Program-made: the position numbers and the translations under genes
Source of the DNA: UBA2942 sp045127535
GTDB taxonomy: Bacteria > Bacillota > Clostridia > Lachnospirales > Lachnospiraceae
Assembly (NCBI GenBank): GCA_045127535.1
Contig: JBGVQN010000007.1
Span: 1-56,262 of the forward strand
Direction: 5' to 3'
DNA: 56,262 nucleotides
Shown: piece by piece, positions 45,291 through 54,713 of the stretch
Position numbering within the stretch: the stretch's first letter is position 1
Layout: every line of letters starts with the position of its first letter
Notes under the pieces: generated by a model
Databases searched by the model: none
What the model was told of the DNA's origin: nothing
What the model saw: only the letters and a program-made list of their open reading frames with translations

Positions 45291-45827
45291 TTACTCTAAT
45301 ATTCTCGGACTGGGGAAATATACGCAGATCGCTTTGGATTGAATCTTATCTCCTTCAACATATGGATTTTTCCAGAACCGTGAGTCAGAAGAACTATTAC
45401 GATTGTCTCCTAACATAAAATAGCATCCCTCCGGCACTTCATAAGGTCCAAAACTGCCATAAGGCGTCTCATTCAGATAAGGTTCATCTAACGGTTCTTC
45501 TGAATCATTGATATATACCTTTCCATCTACAATGTTGATGGTTTCCCCCGGCATTCCTATGATACGCTTGATATAGATCTCTTCTTCATTATCCGGCCAT
45601 GGAAATACTACAATATCTCCTCTTTGTGGTTCAGAATTGATATATGCCAGACGATTGCCAAAAAGTCTGTCACCTACATGAATAGTAGGCTCCATGGAAC
45701 CGGTCGGTACATGAATGCTGGCAATGATAAACCGATTGATCAGCAATCCCACTACAAGAGCCACGGCAAATGTAATAACATAGCTTATGATTTCTTTTGT
45801 GATTGCCTTTTTCTTTTCACTGTTCAT
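45291..45827 (-). CDS. lepB: signal peptidase I
   Basis: The 178-residue membrane protease removes signal peptides from exported proteins. It has one transmembrane helix (about 11-31), the catalytic serine in PTGSMEPTI, the general-base lysine in YIKRIIGMPGE and the conserved box LGDNRNSSSDSRFW. Length and topology are those of Gram-positive type I signal peptidases. Confidence 0.96.
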   Translation of the reverse strand: MNSEKKKAITKEIISYVITFAVALVVGLLINRFIIASIHVPTGSMEPTIHVGDRLFGNRLAYINSEPQRGDIVVFPWPDNEEEIYIKRIIGMPGETINIVDGKVYINDSEEPLDEPYLNETPYGSFGPYEVPEGCYFMLGDNRNSSSDSRFWKNPYVEGDKIQSKAICVYFPSPRILE

Positions 45828-45999
45828 TCTTTTACCCTCTTGTTTCTATGTAATTCTCATTTTCCTGATTTCTGCACTCAGGCACTCTGCCTGTATATGT
45901 TCCAATGCTCCCTTCTCCTAAATATGGAAAAGGGAGTTCCAGGGAAATAGTCACTTATTCATAATCATAGTACAATAATGGAAAAACGTCAAATATTTT

Positions 46000-46710
46000 C
46001 TAATGCTTTTCTGCAATCAGCTGATACAGTTTTTCCAATGCCTGGCGGATTCCCCCTACCTTGTCAATCAACCCCTCTCTGACTGCATCTTCTCCTATGA
46101 GAATGGTACCCAGATCCTTGGTCATTTCTCCTGTTTCCAGCATCATTTCCTCCATTCTTTCCTGACGCAGATGGGAATGGGCGGCTACAAAACCCGTGAT
46201 CCTGTTTTGCAGACGCTGAAAGTATTCATAGGTCTGGGGTGCTCCAATGATCATTCCGTTCATACGCACCGGATGTATCAGCATGGCGCCAGTAGGCACA
46301 ATAAAAGAATAATCTGTACTGACAGAAAGAGGCACTCCAATGGAATGGCTGCCGCCTAATACCAGAGAAACAGATGGAACACTTAAAGAAGATATCATTT
46401 CCGCAATGGCCAGCCCCGCTTCAATATCCCCTCCCACAGTATTTAATAAAAGCAGCAGCCCGTCCATTTCCTGATTGTCTTCCAGCATAGCCAGCTGCGG
46501 CAGCACATGTTCATATTTTGTGGTCTTTACATTGGTGCCCAGGCATTCATGTCCTTCAATTTCTCCTATCACAGACAGCAGATGTATTTTGTAATGATGA
46601 TGATTTTCTGACAGGGTGATCTGCCCATTTTCCCGGATCAGTTCCTCCTGATCCAGCTCTTTTTCTACCTTTTCCTGGGCTTTTTCTTCTGCATTATAAT
46701 CTTTTGCCAT
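46000..46710 (-). CDS. ClpP-like serine protease (TepA/YmfB type)
   Basis: The 236-residue cytoplasmic protein has a ClpP/crotonase-type fold with LLLNTVGGDIEAGLAIAE, a nucleophile serine in GGSHSIG and a candidate base H in LIHPVRMNG. Compared with ClpP it has a charged N-terminal extension and a shorter catalytic signature, as in the TepA family associated with protein export and sporulation in Bacillus. It is a single gene, and its substrates are unknown. Confidence 0.85.
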   Translation of the reverse strand: MAKDYNAEEKAQEKVEKELDQEELIRENGQITLSENHHHYKIHLLSVIGEIEGHECLGTNVKTTKYEHVLPQLAMLEDNQEMDGLLLLLNTVGGDIEAGLAIAEMISSLSVPSVSLVLGGSHSIGVPLSVSTDYSFIVPTGAMLIHPVRMNGMIIGAPQTYEYFQRLQNRITGFVAAHSHLRQERMEEMMLETGEMTKDLGTILIGEDAVREGLIDKVGGIRQALEKLYQLIAEKH

Positions 46711-46731
46711 ATTGTACCTCCTTGTGAAAAG

Positions 46732-46769
46732 GGAGCTGTCTCTGCTGATGATCCAGCGGCTACAGCTCC
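46732..46769 (-). terminator. metH operon terminator
   Basis: GGAGCTGT (46732-46739) pairs with ACAGCTCC (46762-46769) over a 22-nt loop, and CTTTTC follows in the minus direction. It lies downstream of metH and a second hairpin (ACTGCAGGA/TCCTGCAGT, 46830-46876). Confidence 0.6.
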
Positions 46770-46911
46770 TTATATAAAAAGATACGATCTGCTTTCTGCA
46801 AAATCAGACATTTTTCAGGCATTCTTTTCACTGCAGGAACCATTCTGTCCCTGTAAACAGATGTATCTCCTGCAGTTAGTATACGCATTTTTTATAAAAT
46901 TATTTGAAACC

Positions 46912-49377
46912 CTATTGTACTGCTGAAAATACAGATTCCGCATAACGGACAGAAGCCATTGCATCTTTTCCATAGCAGTCTGCACCTATAGACTCTGCAT
47001 AGTCTTTTGTCAATACAGCACCGCCTACCATGATCTTGGTATCCGGCTTTTTCTCATGAAGCAGTTTGATCGTTTCTTCCATACTGACTACTGTCGTGGT
47101 CATCAGGGCACTTAAGCCTACCAGACGGATGTTTCTTTCCATGGCAGTGTCTACAATGGTTTCCGGAGGCACGTCCTTGCCCAGGTCAATTACATCATAT
47201 CCATAATTTTCTAACAGTACCTTTACGATGTTCTTGCCAATGTCATGAATATCACCTTTTACCGTGGCCAGAATAATGGTACCCTTCTTGGGCTCATCTC
47301 CCTTGCCGGAAGCTGCTAAAATATTTTTTATCACTGCAAAGGCGGCTTTGGCAGCTTCTGCACTCATTAACAGCTGCGGCAGGAATACAGTACCTTTTTC
47401 AAACCCCTGTCCTACCCGGTCTAAGGCCGGAATCATTTCTTCATTGATAATGGTCAGAGAATCTTTTTCCTTCAGCAAAGCTGCAGTTGCTTCCTCTGCT
47501 GCTTCCTTTAAGCCACGTTCAATACATTCTCCAAGAGAACGGCTGCCTGTCTGACCACCTCCTGCACCTGAACCTGCCAAAATGGCGCCTCCCGCTGCCT
47601 GTGCAGTACCTTTCTGTGCTGCCACAGGAGCTGTTGTTCCTGCATATTTTTCTGTAAATGCCTGGCAGTTATCATCTTGTCCGGTCAGTGTCAGGAATGC
47701 ATCATAAGCCTGCATCATATTTTCTGCACCAGGGTTCATAATGGCAGCACTGAGGCCGTTCTGCAGTGCCATGGTAAAGAAAGTTCCATTAATAATATCT
47801 CTTCTTGGAAGTCCAAAGGAAATGTTAGATACTCCCAGGATAGAACCTGCATGCAGTTCATGGGTAATGCGGTAAATGGTTTCCAGAGTGGCCAGAGCCG
47901 CCTGATTGTCTGAGCTGACAGTCATAGCCAATCCATCAAAGAGGAAATCTTTTGCAGTCAGACCGTATTTGCTTCCCTCCTGCAAAATCTTCTTTGCAAT
48001 GGCAATTCTGCCCTCTGCAGTTTCTGGAATACCGGACTCATCTAACAGAAGAGCAACTACTACACCGCCATATTTTTTCACCAGTGGGAAAATCATATCC
48101 ATGGATTCCTGCTTTCCATTGACAGAATTGATCAATGCCTTTCCGTTATAACGGCGCAGTGCAGCTTCCATGGCCTCTGCACTGGAGGTATCGATCTGCA
48201 GCGGCAGATCCAGAATACTCTGTAACTGGGTCACTGCAGTAGTCAGCATAGCTGTTTCGTCAATACCCGGCAGTCCTACATTGACATCCAGTACATGGGC
48301 GCCTTTTTCTTCCTGATTCAGGCCTTCCTGTAAAATATATTCTATATTATGATCTCTCAGTGCCTGCTTAAACTTGGACTTACCTGTAGGATTGATACGC
48401 TCTCCTACCAGTACCGGGCGCTTTCCAAGCTCCACTGCCTTTGCATAGGAACAGATGATGGTTTTATTTTTCGGTGCAATAGGAACTGGTACCTTATCCT
48501 GACAGCGGATTACCAGCTCTTTGATGTGAGCCGGTGTGGTACCGCAGCAGCCCCCTGCTACCCATACACCCATATCTATGATCTCAGACAATTCATCTAC
48601 AAACTCTGCAGGAGAAATATCATATACTGTCCGTCCATTTTCACTGCGGGGCAGGCCTGCATTTGGATTTACAATTACCGGTACAGATGCTGCAGCCAGC
48701 AGTCTTTCTACCATAGGCTTCATCTGAACAGGACCCAGACCACAGTTTACACCAAGGGCACTGACTCCCACTCCTTCTAAAGTAGCCACAACTGTTTCCG
48801 GTGTGCCTCCTGTCAGCAGCTTTCCATTTTCACTAAAAATCACAGTGGCAAATACAGGCAGATCACAATTTTCCCTGGCAGCCAGCACTGCTGCTTTGGC
48901 TTCATACAAATCACTCATGGTTTCAATGTTAATCAAATCCACTCCAAGCCTTGCACCGATCCTCACCTGCTCTGCAAAAATGTCCACTGCATCTTCAAAA
49001 TCCAGATCACCCATAGGCTTTAACAGCTTGCCAGTAGGTCCCACATCCAATGCAATGTAGCACTTACGCTCTGGCTGGGCCTCCTGAATCCTTCTTACCG
49101 CTTCTTTTGCTGCTTCAAATGCAGCAGTAATCACTGCTTCTACATCGCAATTACTGCCCTTTGGAAACTTTAACCGGTTTGCCCCAAAGGTATTCATATT
49201 GATAATATCTGCGCCTGCTTCCAGATAGGCATACGCAATTTCTGTAATTTGTTCCTGATGGGTCAGGTTCCAGGTCTCCGGCAGTTCTCCTGCTGCAAGT
49301 CCCTTTTCCTGCAGAATGCTTCCCATTCCTCCGTCAAAAAACAGAATCCGCTTTCCAAGCTCTTCTGTAATCCTCAT
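46912..49377 (-). CDS. metH: cobalamin-dependent methionine synthase, short form
   Basis: The 821-residue enzyme moves a methyl group from methyltetrahydrofolate through cobalamin to homocysteine. Domains: homocysteine methyltransferase (about 1-290) with zinc cysteines in VNCGLGP and AGGCCGTTP; pterin-binding (about 310-570); cap and B12-binding (about 610-821) with the cobalt-ligand motif GDIHDIGKN. The C-terminal SAM-dependent reactivation domain of E. coli MetH (1227 residues) is missing and is supplied by the adjacent 227-residue protein. An Ala/Gly-rich linker lies near 590-620. It is the last gene of a metF cluster. Confidence 0.95.
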   Translation of the reverse strand: MRITEELGKRILFFDGGMGSILQEKGLAAGELPETWNLTHQEQITEIAYAYLEAGADIINMNTFGANRLKFPKGSNCDVEAVITAAFEAAKEAVRRIQEAQPERKCYIALDVGPTGKLLKPMGDLDFEDAVDIFAEQVRIGARLGVDLINIETMSDLYEAKAAVLAARENCDLPVFATVIFSENGKLLTGGTPETVVATLEGVGVSALGVNCGLGPVQMKPMVERLLAAASVPVIVNPNAGLPRSENGRTVYDISPAEFVDELSEIIDMGVWVAGGCCGTTPAHIKELVIRCQDKVPVPIAPKNKTIICSYAKAVELGKRPVLVGERINPTGKSKFKQALRDHNIEYILQEGLNQEEKGAHVLDVNVGLPGIDETAMLTTAVTQLQSILDLPLQIDTSSAEAMEAALRRYNGKALINSVNGKQESMDMIFPLVKKYGGVVVALLLDESGIPETAEGRIAIAKKILQEGSKYGLTAKDFLFDGLAMTVSSDNQAALATLETIYRITHELHAGSILGVSNISFGLPRRDIINGTFFTMALQNGLSAAIMNPGAENMMQAYDAFLTLTGQDDNCQAFTEKYAGTTAPVAAQKGTAQAAGGAILAGSGAGGGQTGSRSLGECIERGLKEAAEEATAALLKEKDSLTIINEEMIPALDRVGQGFEKGTVFLPQLLMSAEAAKAAFAVIKNILAASGKGDEPKKGTIILATVKGDIHDIGKNIVKVLLENYGYDVIDLGKDVPPETIVDTAMERNIRLVGLSALMTTTVVSMEETIKLLHEKKPDTKIMVGGAVLTKDYAESIGADCYGKDAMASVRYAESVFSAVQ

Positions 49378-49524
49378 ACAATCCTCCGCTCTGCTGCCAG
49401 ATAAGCAGCTCTATCATAATCAACACCTGTTATATTTCCAATATCCCGGACACCAAAAGTTATTTTGTGCATATTCTGTCGTCATAAACCATACGCAATA
49501 CACCTGCATTTTCCAGAATGCAGG

Positions 49525-50208
49525 TCAGGTATTTCTTCTATATGCACACTGCTCCATGGTACAGGACTCACAACCCTCTTTGTGGCATCTGACAGCCTTT
49601 CTTGACAGTCCAATCACTGCTGTAACCGATTTGGTAGGTACCATCATGCAGCTGTCAGTGAGTGTCAGACCGATCTTCTTAGATGCCTGCAGCGCTTCAA
49701 TCACCGGTTTTTGATTGGCAATATCAAAATCTCCATATCCAGGACTAAATCTGGGACGCAGAAAATAGCCCTCTGTCCTGGCAATCCCGGCAATTTCCTC
49801 CTGACATCCATCACAAACTGCCTCAATGAAAGCTGCTGCGGCGGCCTGCAGTATCACACACCGGGTAAGGGCTGTCACTTCATAGCGATGGAGCAGTCTG
49901 TCCACTCCCGTACCCAGGGTTGCTGCCATTACAGCTACCCTGTCACAGTCTTTGAGGTTTTTGGAAAGATTCTGAGAACATACCTGTGTGAATCCCAAGT
50001 CCAGCTCCGTCTGTGAAAGCTGATTTAGAGGAAAAAATGCATACACATACTTTGGCTCTGCCACCTGCTCAAGCTGCTCAATGCATTCCTCTGTCATCTG
50101 CTGCAAGGCTTCCTCTGGTGCCTGTCCCCGCAGTCCCATGTAACGGTATACTTCTTTTCTGTTGATGACATATGATTTCTGCTCCAATCGGTGTGCCTCC
50201 ATTCTCAT
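49525..50208 (-). CDS. methionine synthase reactivation-domain protein
   Basis: The 227-residue protein resembles the C-terminal activation domain of MetH as a separate polypeptide, which reduces and remethylates inactive cob(II)alamin using SAM. It has RYMGLRG at the start, VAVMAATLGTGVDRL, the FSPGYGDFDI strand typical of the SAM-binding region, and ends in a cysteine cluster CESCTMEQC. It lies between metF and the truncated metH, about 150 bp before the latter. Start: AAGGA well upstream of the ATG. Confidence 0.88.
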   Translation of the reverse strand: MRMEAHRLEQKSYVINRKEVYRYMGLRGQAPEEALQQMTEECIEQLEQVAEPKYVYAFFPLNQLSQTELDLGFTQVCSQNLSKNLKDCDRVAVMAATLGTGVDRLLHRYEVTALTRCVILQAAAAAFIEAVCDGCQEEIAGIARTEGYFLRPRFSPGYGDFDIANQKPVIEALQASKKIGLTLTDSCMMVPTKSVTAVIGLSRKAVRCHKEGCESCTMEQCAYRRNT

Positions 50209-50285
50209 TGTGTTCCAAATCCTTCCAGATTACCGGATCAGACTGCTTCCATACACCTGTTTTCTGCTGCATACAAGTACTGCAT

Positions 50286-51155
50286 TTATTTTATGATCTC
50301 AGATAAATTAGACTGAATCTGGGCAGCAATTTCCGGCTTATTCATGGAATATACATGGATATGGTCTACTCCATTGGCAATCAAATCGATGATCTGTTCA
50401 CTGGCATAAGCAATACCTGCCTGCCTCATGGCTGCCGGATCGTCTCCAAACCGATCTAAGATAGCTTTAAATCTGGCTGGCAGATATGTACCGGACAACT
50501 GATAAATACGCTTCATCTGTGCCGCATTGGTAACAGGCATAATTCCTGCACATACAGGCACCTGTACACCTGCCTCACGAATCCGGTAAAGATAATTGTA
50601 CAAAATTGCATTATCAAAAAACATCTGAGTGGTAATAAACTCCACCCCTGCATCTGTCTTTTCCTTCAGATATCGGATGTCTGCAGACTTATTGGCAGAC
50701 TCTGTATGTCCTTCCGGATAGCAGGCAGCTCCAATACAAAGTCCAGGTGCATATTCTTTGATCTCTGCAATCAGCTCGCTGGCATAATGATACTGGTTTG
50801 GCATAGGAAAACTGCTGTCCTTTGGAATGTCACCACGAAGTGCCAGTACATTTTCAATGCCTTTTTCTTTCATCTGGTCTAACATATTATGAACATGGTC
50901 TCTGGTAGAAGATACACAGGTCAGATGTGCCATAGAGGTCACACCATATTTTTCCCGGATATCTGCTGCGATCCGCACGGTATGCTCGCTGGTTCCGCCT
51001 CCTGCCCCATAAGTTACGCTCATAAAATCCGGTTTTAGCGCTGCTATTTTATGCACAGCCTCGTCAACTGCTTCAAAGGCATCACTGGTCTTTGGCGGAA
51101 ACACCTCAAAGGAGAGCGTTACTTTACCGCTGTTTAAAATGTCTCTGATTTTCAT
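50286..51155 (-). CDS. metF: 5,10-methylenetetrahydrofolate reductase
   Basis: The 289-residue flavoprotein reduces methylenetetrahydrofolate to methyltetrahydrofolate, the methyl donor for MetH encoded next. It has the conserved SFEVFPPKT with the catalytic Glu, SVTYGAGG and the FAD-binding ALRGDIPKDS. It is the first gene of metF / reactivation / metH. No SAM or B12 riboswitch is recognisable in front of it; the leader is only about 130 bp. Confidence 0.96.
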   Translation of the reverse strand: MKIRDILNSGKVTLSFEVFPPKTSDAFEAVDEAVHKIAALKPDFMSVTYGAGGGTSEHTVRIAADIREKYGVTSMAHLTCVSSTRDHVHNMLDQMKEKGIENVLALRGDIPKDSSFPMPNQYHYASELIAEIKEYAPGLCIGAACYPEGHTESANKSADIRYLKEKTDAGVEFITTQMFFDNAILYNYLYRIREAGVQVPVCAGIMPVTNAAQMKRIYQLSGTYLPARFKAILDRFGDDPAAMRQAGIAYASEQIIDLIANGVDHIHVYSMNKPEIAAQIQSNLSEIIK

Positions 51156-51304
51156 CCTAATTCTCCGTTTCAGAATCTCTTTCTCTTAATGTATGATCTC
51201 ACTGGCTAATGGCTAGGTGCACACATTATTCTCTTATATTAATTCTTTTTTGCCTTTTTTGCAACAGAAAGTACATACCTGCCTTTCCAAAGCAGAAAAA
51301 GAAC

Positions 51305-51333
51305 TTGCTTTTTGCAATTTTTTCAGATATGAT
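51305..51333 (+). promoter_or_regulatory. tRNA-Ser promoter
   Basis: TTGCTT (51305-51310) and TATGAT (51328-51333) are 17 nt apart, about 40 bp before the tRNA. A good sigma-A promoter for a stable RNA. Confidence 0.7.
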
Positions 51334-51374
51334 ATTGTTGTTTGTATTTTGTACAGAAGCAGAATATACGATCA

Positions 51375-51461
51375 GGAGAGTTATCGAAGTGGTCATAACG
51401 AGCTCGACTCGAAATCGAGTTGCCTTTTTGGGGCACGTGGGTTCAAATCCCACACTCTCCG
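51375..51461 (+). tRNA. tRNA-Ser (CGA)
   Basis: The acceptor stem GGAGAGT pairs with ACTCTCC, with G as discriminator. The anticodon stem CTCGA/TCGAG closes the loop CTCGAAA with anticodon CGA, reading serine codon UCG. A long variable arm (TGCC/GGCA) and a GTTCAAATC T-loop are present, as in class II serine tRNAs. CCA is not encoded. Confidence 0.95.
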
Positions 51462-51465
51462 TCAC

Positions 51466-51507
51466 AAAAAGCGCACATTTGTCTCACAGGGCAGATGTGC
51501 GCTTTTT
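51466..51507 (+). terminator. tRNA-Ser terminator
   Basis: AAAAAGCGCACAT pairs with ATGTGCGCTTTTT over a 16-nt loop; the T-run sits at 51503-51507. It begins 5 nt after the tRNA. Confidence 0.85.
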
Positions 51508-51680
51508 CGTGAACTGACTCAATAAAATTTTCCTCCCAGTTAATTTATTTTCCAAATCATGAATATCCCCTCAATTGCCTAATGACCTGTCTGTTATTAT
51601 AATGACAGCAAAATCTTTTATACGAATTTTCCTGTAAATTTTCTGCAGCAATCCTGTCTTAAATCAGTATCTGGATCCAT

Positions 51681-52244
51681 TCACTCTAACATCAGATTCA
51701 CAAACAACCCCGCTGCACCGCAAAGCACCATCACCAATATGGGATTCCACTTCTTCCACCGCAGACATACAAATGCCCCCAGAAACAGCACAACTCCCAT
51801 CCAGTTTACATTGCCCCATGCCACGCCCTGTTCCTGAAACACCACAGTCTGCAAAATAGACAATCCTGCCCCTGCGATCAGTGCCACCACAGCAGGCCGC
51901 AGAGACGCAAGCACGCTTTGCAGCAGAGAAAGCTTTTTGTACCGGAAATACACAAATGCCAGCAGGGACACCAGGATACAAGAAGGCAGGATACATCCAA
52001 AGGTTGCCAAAACAGCTCCCGGCACTCCTGCGATCCGTATGCCTACAAAGGTTGCGGAATTTACTGCTATGGGTCCCGGAGTCATCTCAGCTATAGTAAT
52101 CAGATCTGTAAACTCATTCATTGTGAGCCAGCCATGCTTTGTCACCACTTCATTTTGGATCAAAGGCATTGCTGCATATCCTCCTCCAATGCTGAACAAT
52201 CCTACCTGTACAAAGCTGAAAAACAGCTGCAGATAAACGGTCAT
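51681..52244 (-). CDS. chromate transporter half-subunit (C-terminal-like)
   Basis: The 187-residue membrane protein is one half-size CHR-family unit; pairs of these act together as a chromate or related oxyanion transporter. It has GLFSIGGGYAAMPLI, TPGPIAVNSATFVG and about five transmembrane segments. The ATG at 52244 has AAAGGAG upstream and overlaps the stop of the other half in ATGA (52241-52244), so the two are translated together. A longer frame to 52415 is a shadow of the partner gene. Confidence 0.9.
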   Translation of the reverse strand: MTVYLQLFFSFVQVGLFSIGGGYAAMPLIQNEVVTKHGWLTMNEFTDLITIAEMTPGPIAVNSATFVGIRIAGVPGAVLATFGCILPSCILVSLLAFVYFRYKKLSLLQSVLASLRPAVVALIAGAGLSILQTVVFQEQGVAWGNVNWMGVVLFLGAFVCLRWKKWNPILVMVLCGAAGLFVNLMLE

Positions 52245-52825
52245 TTTGCTTCTCTCCTTTTGTTCCATACCTCCAGCAGAATCCCCACAGCTGCTGCTGC
52301 CAAAATAATATAGATCACATTGATTCCAAAGACATAAGCTGCCAGAAATGCACAGGCCATGATCAGCAGATACACAGGTCGTTTCTGCTTTATAATGCCG
52401 CCGCCCATACTGCACACCACATCTAATATCACAGCTGCTGCACCTGCCTGCATGCCTTTCAGCACATATCCTACATACACATTAGATGCTACTGCCGTAT
52501 AGCAAAAGGAAATCACTGTGAGGATCAGCATAGGCGGCAGAATGGTGCCTATGACTGCTGTCACCATTCCGGGAAATCCAGCCACATGCCAGCCCACCAG
52601 TATGGCAGCATTGACTGCAATGGCCCCTGGTGAGGACTGGGCAAGGGCTGTCATGTCCAGCATTTCTTCTTCCGTAAGCCAGTGCAACTCGTCTACAAAT
52701 TTACGCTTCATAAATGTGACAATTACAAACCCTCCCCCAAAGGTAAAGGCGCTGATGTATAGTGTACTGAAAAACAATTTGCATAGAATGTTTCGTTTTT
52801 GAACTTTTTCTTCCTGCTGTTTCAT
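52241..52825 (-). CDS. chromate transporter half-subunit (N-terminal-like)
   Basis: The 194-residue membrane protein is the partner CHR half-unit, with TFGGGFVIVTFMKRKF, SSPGAIAVNAAILVG and five or so transmembrane segments. Two short, separate genes replace one long chrA. It is the first gene of the pair and lies divergent from the amino acid transporter operon on the plus strand. Confidence 0.9.
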   Translation of the reverse strand: MKQQEEKVQKRNILCKLFFSTLYISAFTFGGGFVIVTFMKRKFVDELHWLTEEEMLDMTALAQSSPGAIAVNAAILVGWHVAGFPGMVTAVIGTILPPMLILTVISFCYTAVASNVYVGYVLKGMQAGAAAVILDVVCSMGGGIIKQKRPVYLLIMACAFLAAYVFGINVIYIILAAAAVGILLEVWNKRREAK

Positions 52826-53029
52826 AATCAGCCTCCTGCATATGGTATCAAAAAAACATCAGGCTCTTCCCCGAAAGTCTGTTCTCCCTACACTTTATCA
52901 CGTTTTCTACCATCTGTAAAACCGGAATCTGCCATTCCTTCCGACTTCGTTTACCAATATTTTTTATTTTTCTGTTCTTTGTTGGATGAAAGGCTTTACA
53001 ATAACCGGTTTAGTATGATAAACTGCTAC

Positions 53030-53072
53030 TATAATAAACCACAAAAAGTACGCTTTGCGTGCTTTTTGTGGT
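53030..53072 (+). promoter_or_regulatory. -10 box and hairpin upstream of the amino acid ABC operon
   Basis: TATAAT (53030-53035) is a consensus -10, but the -35 (around 53007) is poor. A 16-bp hairpin starts at 53038 and ends at 53072, with ACCACAAAAAG/CTTTTTGTGGT arms and GTACGCTTTGC at its apex, and would lie at the very 5' end of the mRNA. A similar apex is found in the trpB leader (16768-16802). Confidence 0.5.
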
Positions 53073-53111
53073 TATGAATAAAATGTTTTCAATTTCAGGA
53101 GGACAACACCT

Positions 53112-53909
53112 ATGAAAAAATTGTTTTCGCTGTTACTGACTCTGGCAATTGTTTTCTCATTTGCCGGCTGTAACTCATCTGACAACTCTGACATTTCCGA
53201 CAAGACTGCTGCAATGGTATACGCTGTAGAAGCTGGCTCCGCTGGTGAGGCTGCTGCTTTGGAAAACAACTTTACCATCAACAGTGTGGATACACAGGCC
53301 AAGGCATTGATGGAAGTACAGGCTGGTACTTCTGATGCAGCCATCATCGACTCTCTCATGGCAGGTGCCATGATTGGGGAAGGAACCAGTTATCCTGACT
53401 TAAAGTGCACAGATCAAAAGCTGACCGAGGAATTATATGGTGTTGGCTGCCGCAAAGGTTCTGATCTGGCTGCTTACATAAACAATGTTTTTGCAGAGAC
53501 CTATACAGATGGCACCATGCTGGAAATTGCTAAGACCTATGGTGTACAGGAAGCTCTGGTAGAACAGTCTGCTCCTGACGAATATACACCTGCTGATGAC
53601 GGTGATGTAGCTGCTATTCAAAAGAAAGGCAAGCTGGTTGTAGGTATCACAGATTTCGCTCCTATGGATTATCTGGATGAAACCAACGAATGGATCGGTT
53701 TTGATGCCGATATGGCCAAAATTGTTGCAGAAAAGCTTGATGTAGAGATCGAGTTTATAGAAATTGACTGGGACAGTAAGATTATGGAATTGAATTCCGG
53801 CAACATTGATGTTGTATGGAATGGCATGACATTGACTGACGCTGTAATGGAAGCCATGGAATGCACCAATGCTTACTGCAACAATGCCCAGGTAGTTGTT
53901 ACCAAATAA
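53112..53909 (+). CDS. amino acid ABC transporter binding protein, apparently circularly permuted
   Basis: The 265-residue lipoprotein (signal peptide and lipobox FAGC at about 17-20) binds a polar amino acid for the permease and ATPase that follow. Canonical members begin KLVVGITDFAPMDY...GFDADMAK...NAQVVV and continue with AVEAGSAGEA...DAAIIDSLMAG...KTYGVQEALVE. Here the second half comes first (residues about 40-155) and the first half follows (about 176-265), ending in NAQVVVTK. Both halves are intact and joined by a linker of about 20 residues. The order is therefore rotated at one of the two interlobe crossovers. The ATG has AGGAGG 9 nt upstream. Confidence 0.9.
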   Translation: MKKLFSLLLTLAIVFSFAGCNSSDNSDISDKTAAMVYAVEAGSAGEAAALENNFTINSVDTQAKALMEVQAGTSDAAIIDSLMAGAMIGEGTSYPDLKCTDQKLTEELYGVGCRKGSDLAAYINNVFAETYTDGTMLEIAKTYGVQEALVEQSAPDEYTPADDGDVAAIQKKGKLVVGITDFAPMDYLDETNEWIGFDADMAKIVAEKLDVEIEFIEIDWDSKIMELNSGNIDVVWNGMTLTDAVMEAMECTNAYCNNAQVVVTK

Positions 53910-53925
53910 TATTTTCCTTGATACT

Positions 53926-53960
53926 GGAAGGCAGAGCGGCGAAAAGCCCTCTGCCTTTCC
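53926..53960 (+). terminator. intercistronic hairpin after the binding-protein gene
   Basis: GGAAGGCAGAG pairs with CTCTGCC(T)TTCC with one bulged T. There is no T-run. Such hairpins often raise the level of binding-protein mRNA over that of the permease genes. Confidence 0.5.
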
Positions 53961-53999
53961 GTTGTGTTATAAATTCTAATATCAGAGGAGAAGTTCCCT

Positions 54000-54701
54000 A
54001 TGTTTATTTCTGTTACACTGTCTCTGTTAGAGGGACTCTGGGCTGCTACACAGCTTTTTTTAATGACTCTTTTGTTTGCACTGCCTCTGGGTCTGTTGAT
54101 CGCATTTGGTTCCATGAACAAATGGACTCCTTTCCGTCATCTGGCAAAACCCGGCTCCCGACTGTCTGCATTTCGTCCCATTAGTGCACTGACCAATACA
54201 ATTGTCTGGATCGTTCGGGGGACGCCCCTGATGCTTCAGCTCATCATTATCTTCTATGGCCCCGGTATGTGGTTTGACAACAATATCTGGTCTTTTGAAA
54301 ATGGTCGTATGGCTGCCTGCGTAGTGGCATTTGTATTAAACTATTCCTGTTATTTTTCTGTTATTTATCGTGGCGGCATTGAAAGCGTTCCCCAGGGCCA
54401 GCGGGAAGCCGGAGAAGTACTGGGGATGACAAAATCGCAGATTTTCTTTAAAATCACTCTGCTGCAGGTGATCAAACGTATTGTTCCTTCCATGTCCAAC
54501 GAAATCATCACCTTAGTCAAGGATACTTCTCTTGCCCGCATCATTGCCATTACAGAATTGGTAAAAGCCGGTGAATCTTATATGAAGTCTGATGGCATCA
54601 CCTGGCCGTTGTTTTACACAATGATCTTCTATCTGTTATTTGTAGGAATCTTAACCATTTTGTTTAACTGGCTGGAAAAGAAGCTGGACTATTTTAAATA
54701 A
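54000..54701 (+). CDS. amino acid ABC transporter permease
   Basis: The 233-residue HisM/GlnP-type permease has about five transmembrane helices, the motif VRGTPLMLQL and the EAA loop REAGEVLGMTKSQIFFKITL that contacts the ATPase. It lies between the binding protein (90 bp) and the ATPase gene (12 bp). The start has GGAG 8 nt upstream. The substrate is most likely a polar amino acid. Confidence 0.93.
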   Translation: MFISVTLSLLEGLWAATQLFLMTLLFALPLGLLIAFGSMNKWTPFRHLAKPGSRLSAFRPISALTNTIVWIVRGTPLMLQLIIIFYGPGMWFDNNIWSFENGRMAACVVAFVLNYSCYFSVIYRGGIESVPQGQREAGEVLGMTKSQIFFKITLLQVIKRIVPSMSNEIITLVKDTSLARIIAITELVKAGESYMKSDGITWPLFYTMIFYLLFVGILTILFNWLEKKLDYFK

Positions 54702-54713
54702 GGAGGTGCGGAC

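Noticed and set aside
51156..51300. SAM or cobalamin riboswitch upstream of metF
   Set aside because: No recognisable conserved core or terminator hairpin could be found in the short leader.
51209..51525. Two overlapping plus-strand frames of 102 codons
   Set aside because: They run through the tRNA-Ser gene and its terminator.
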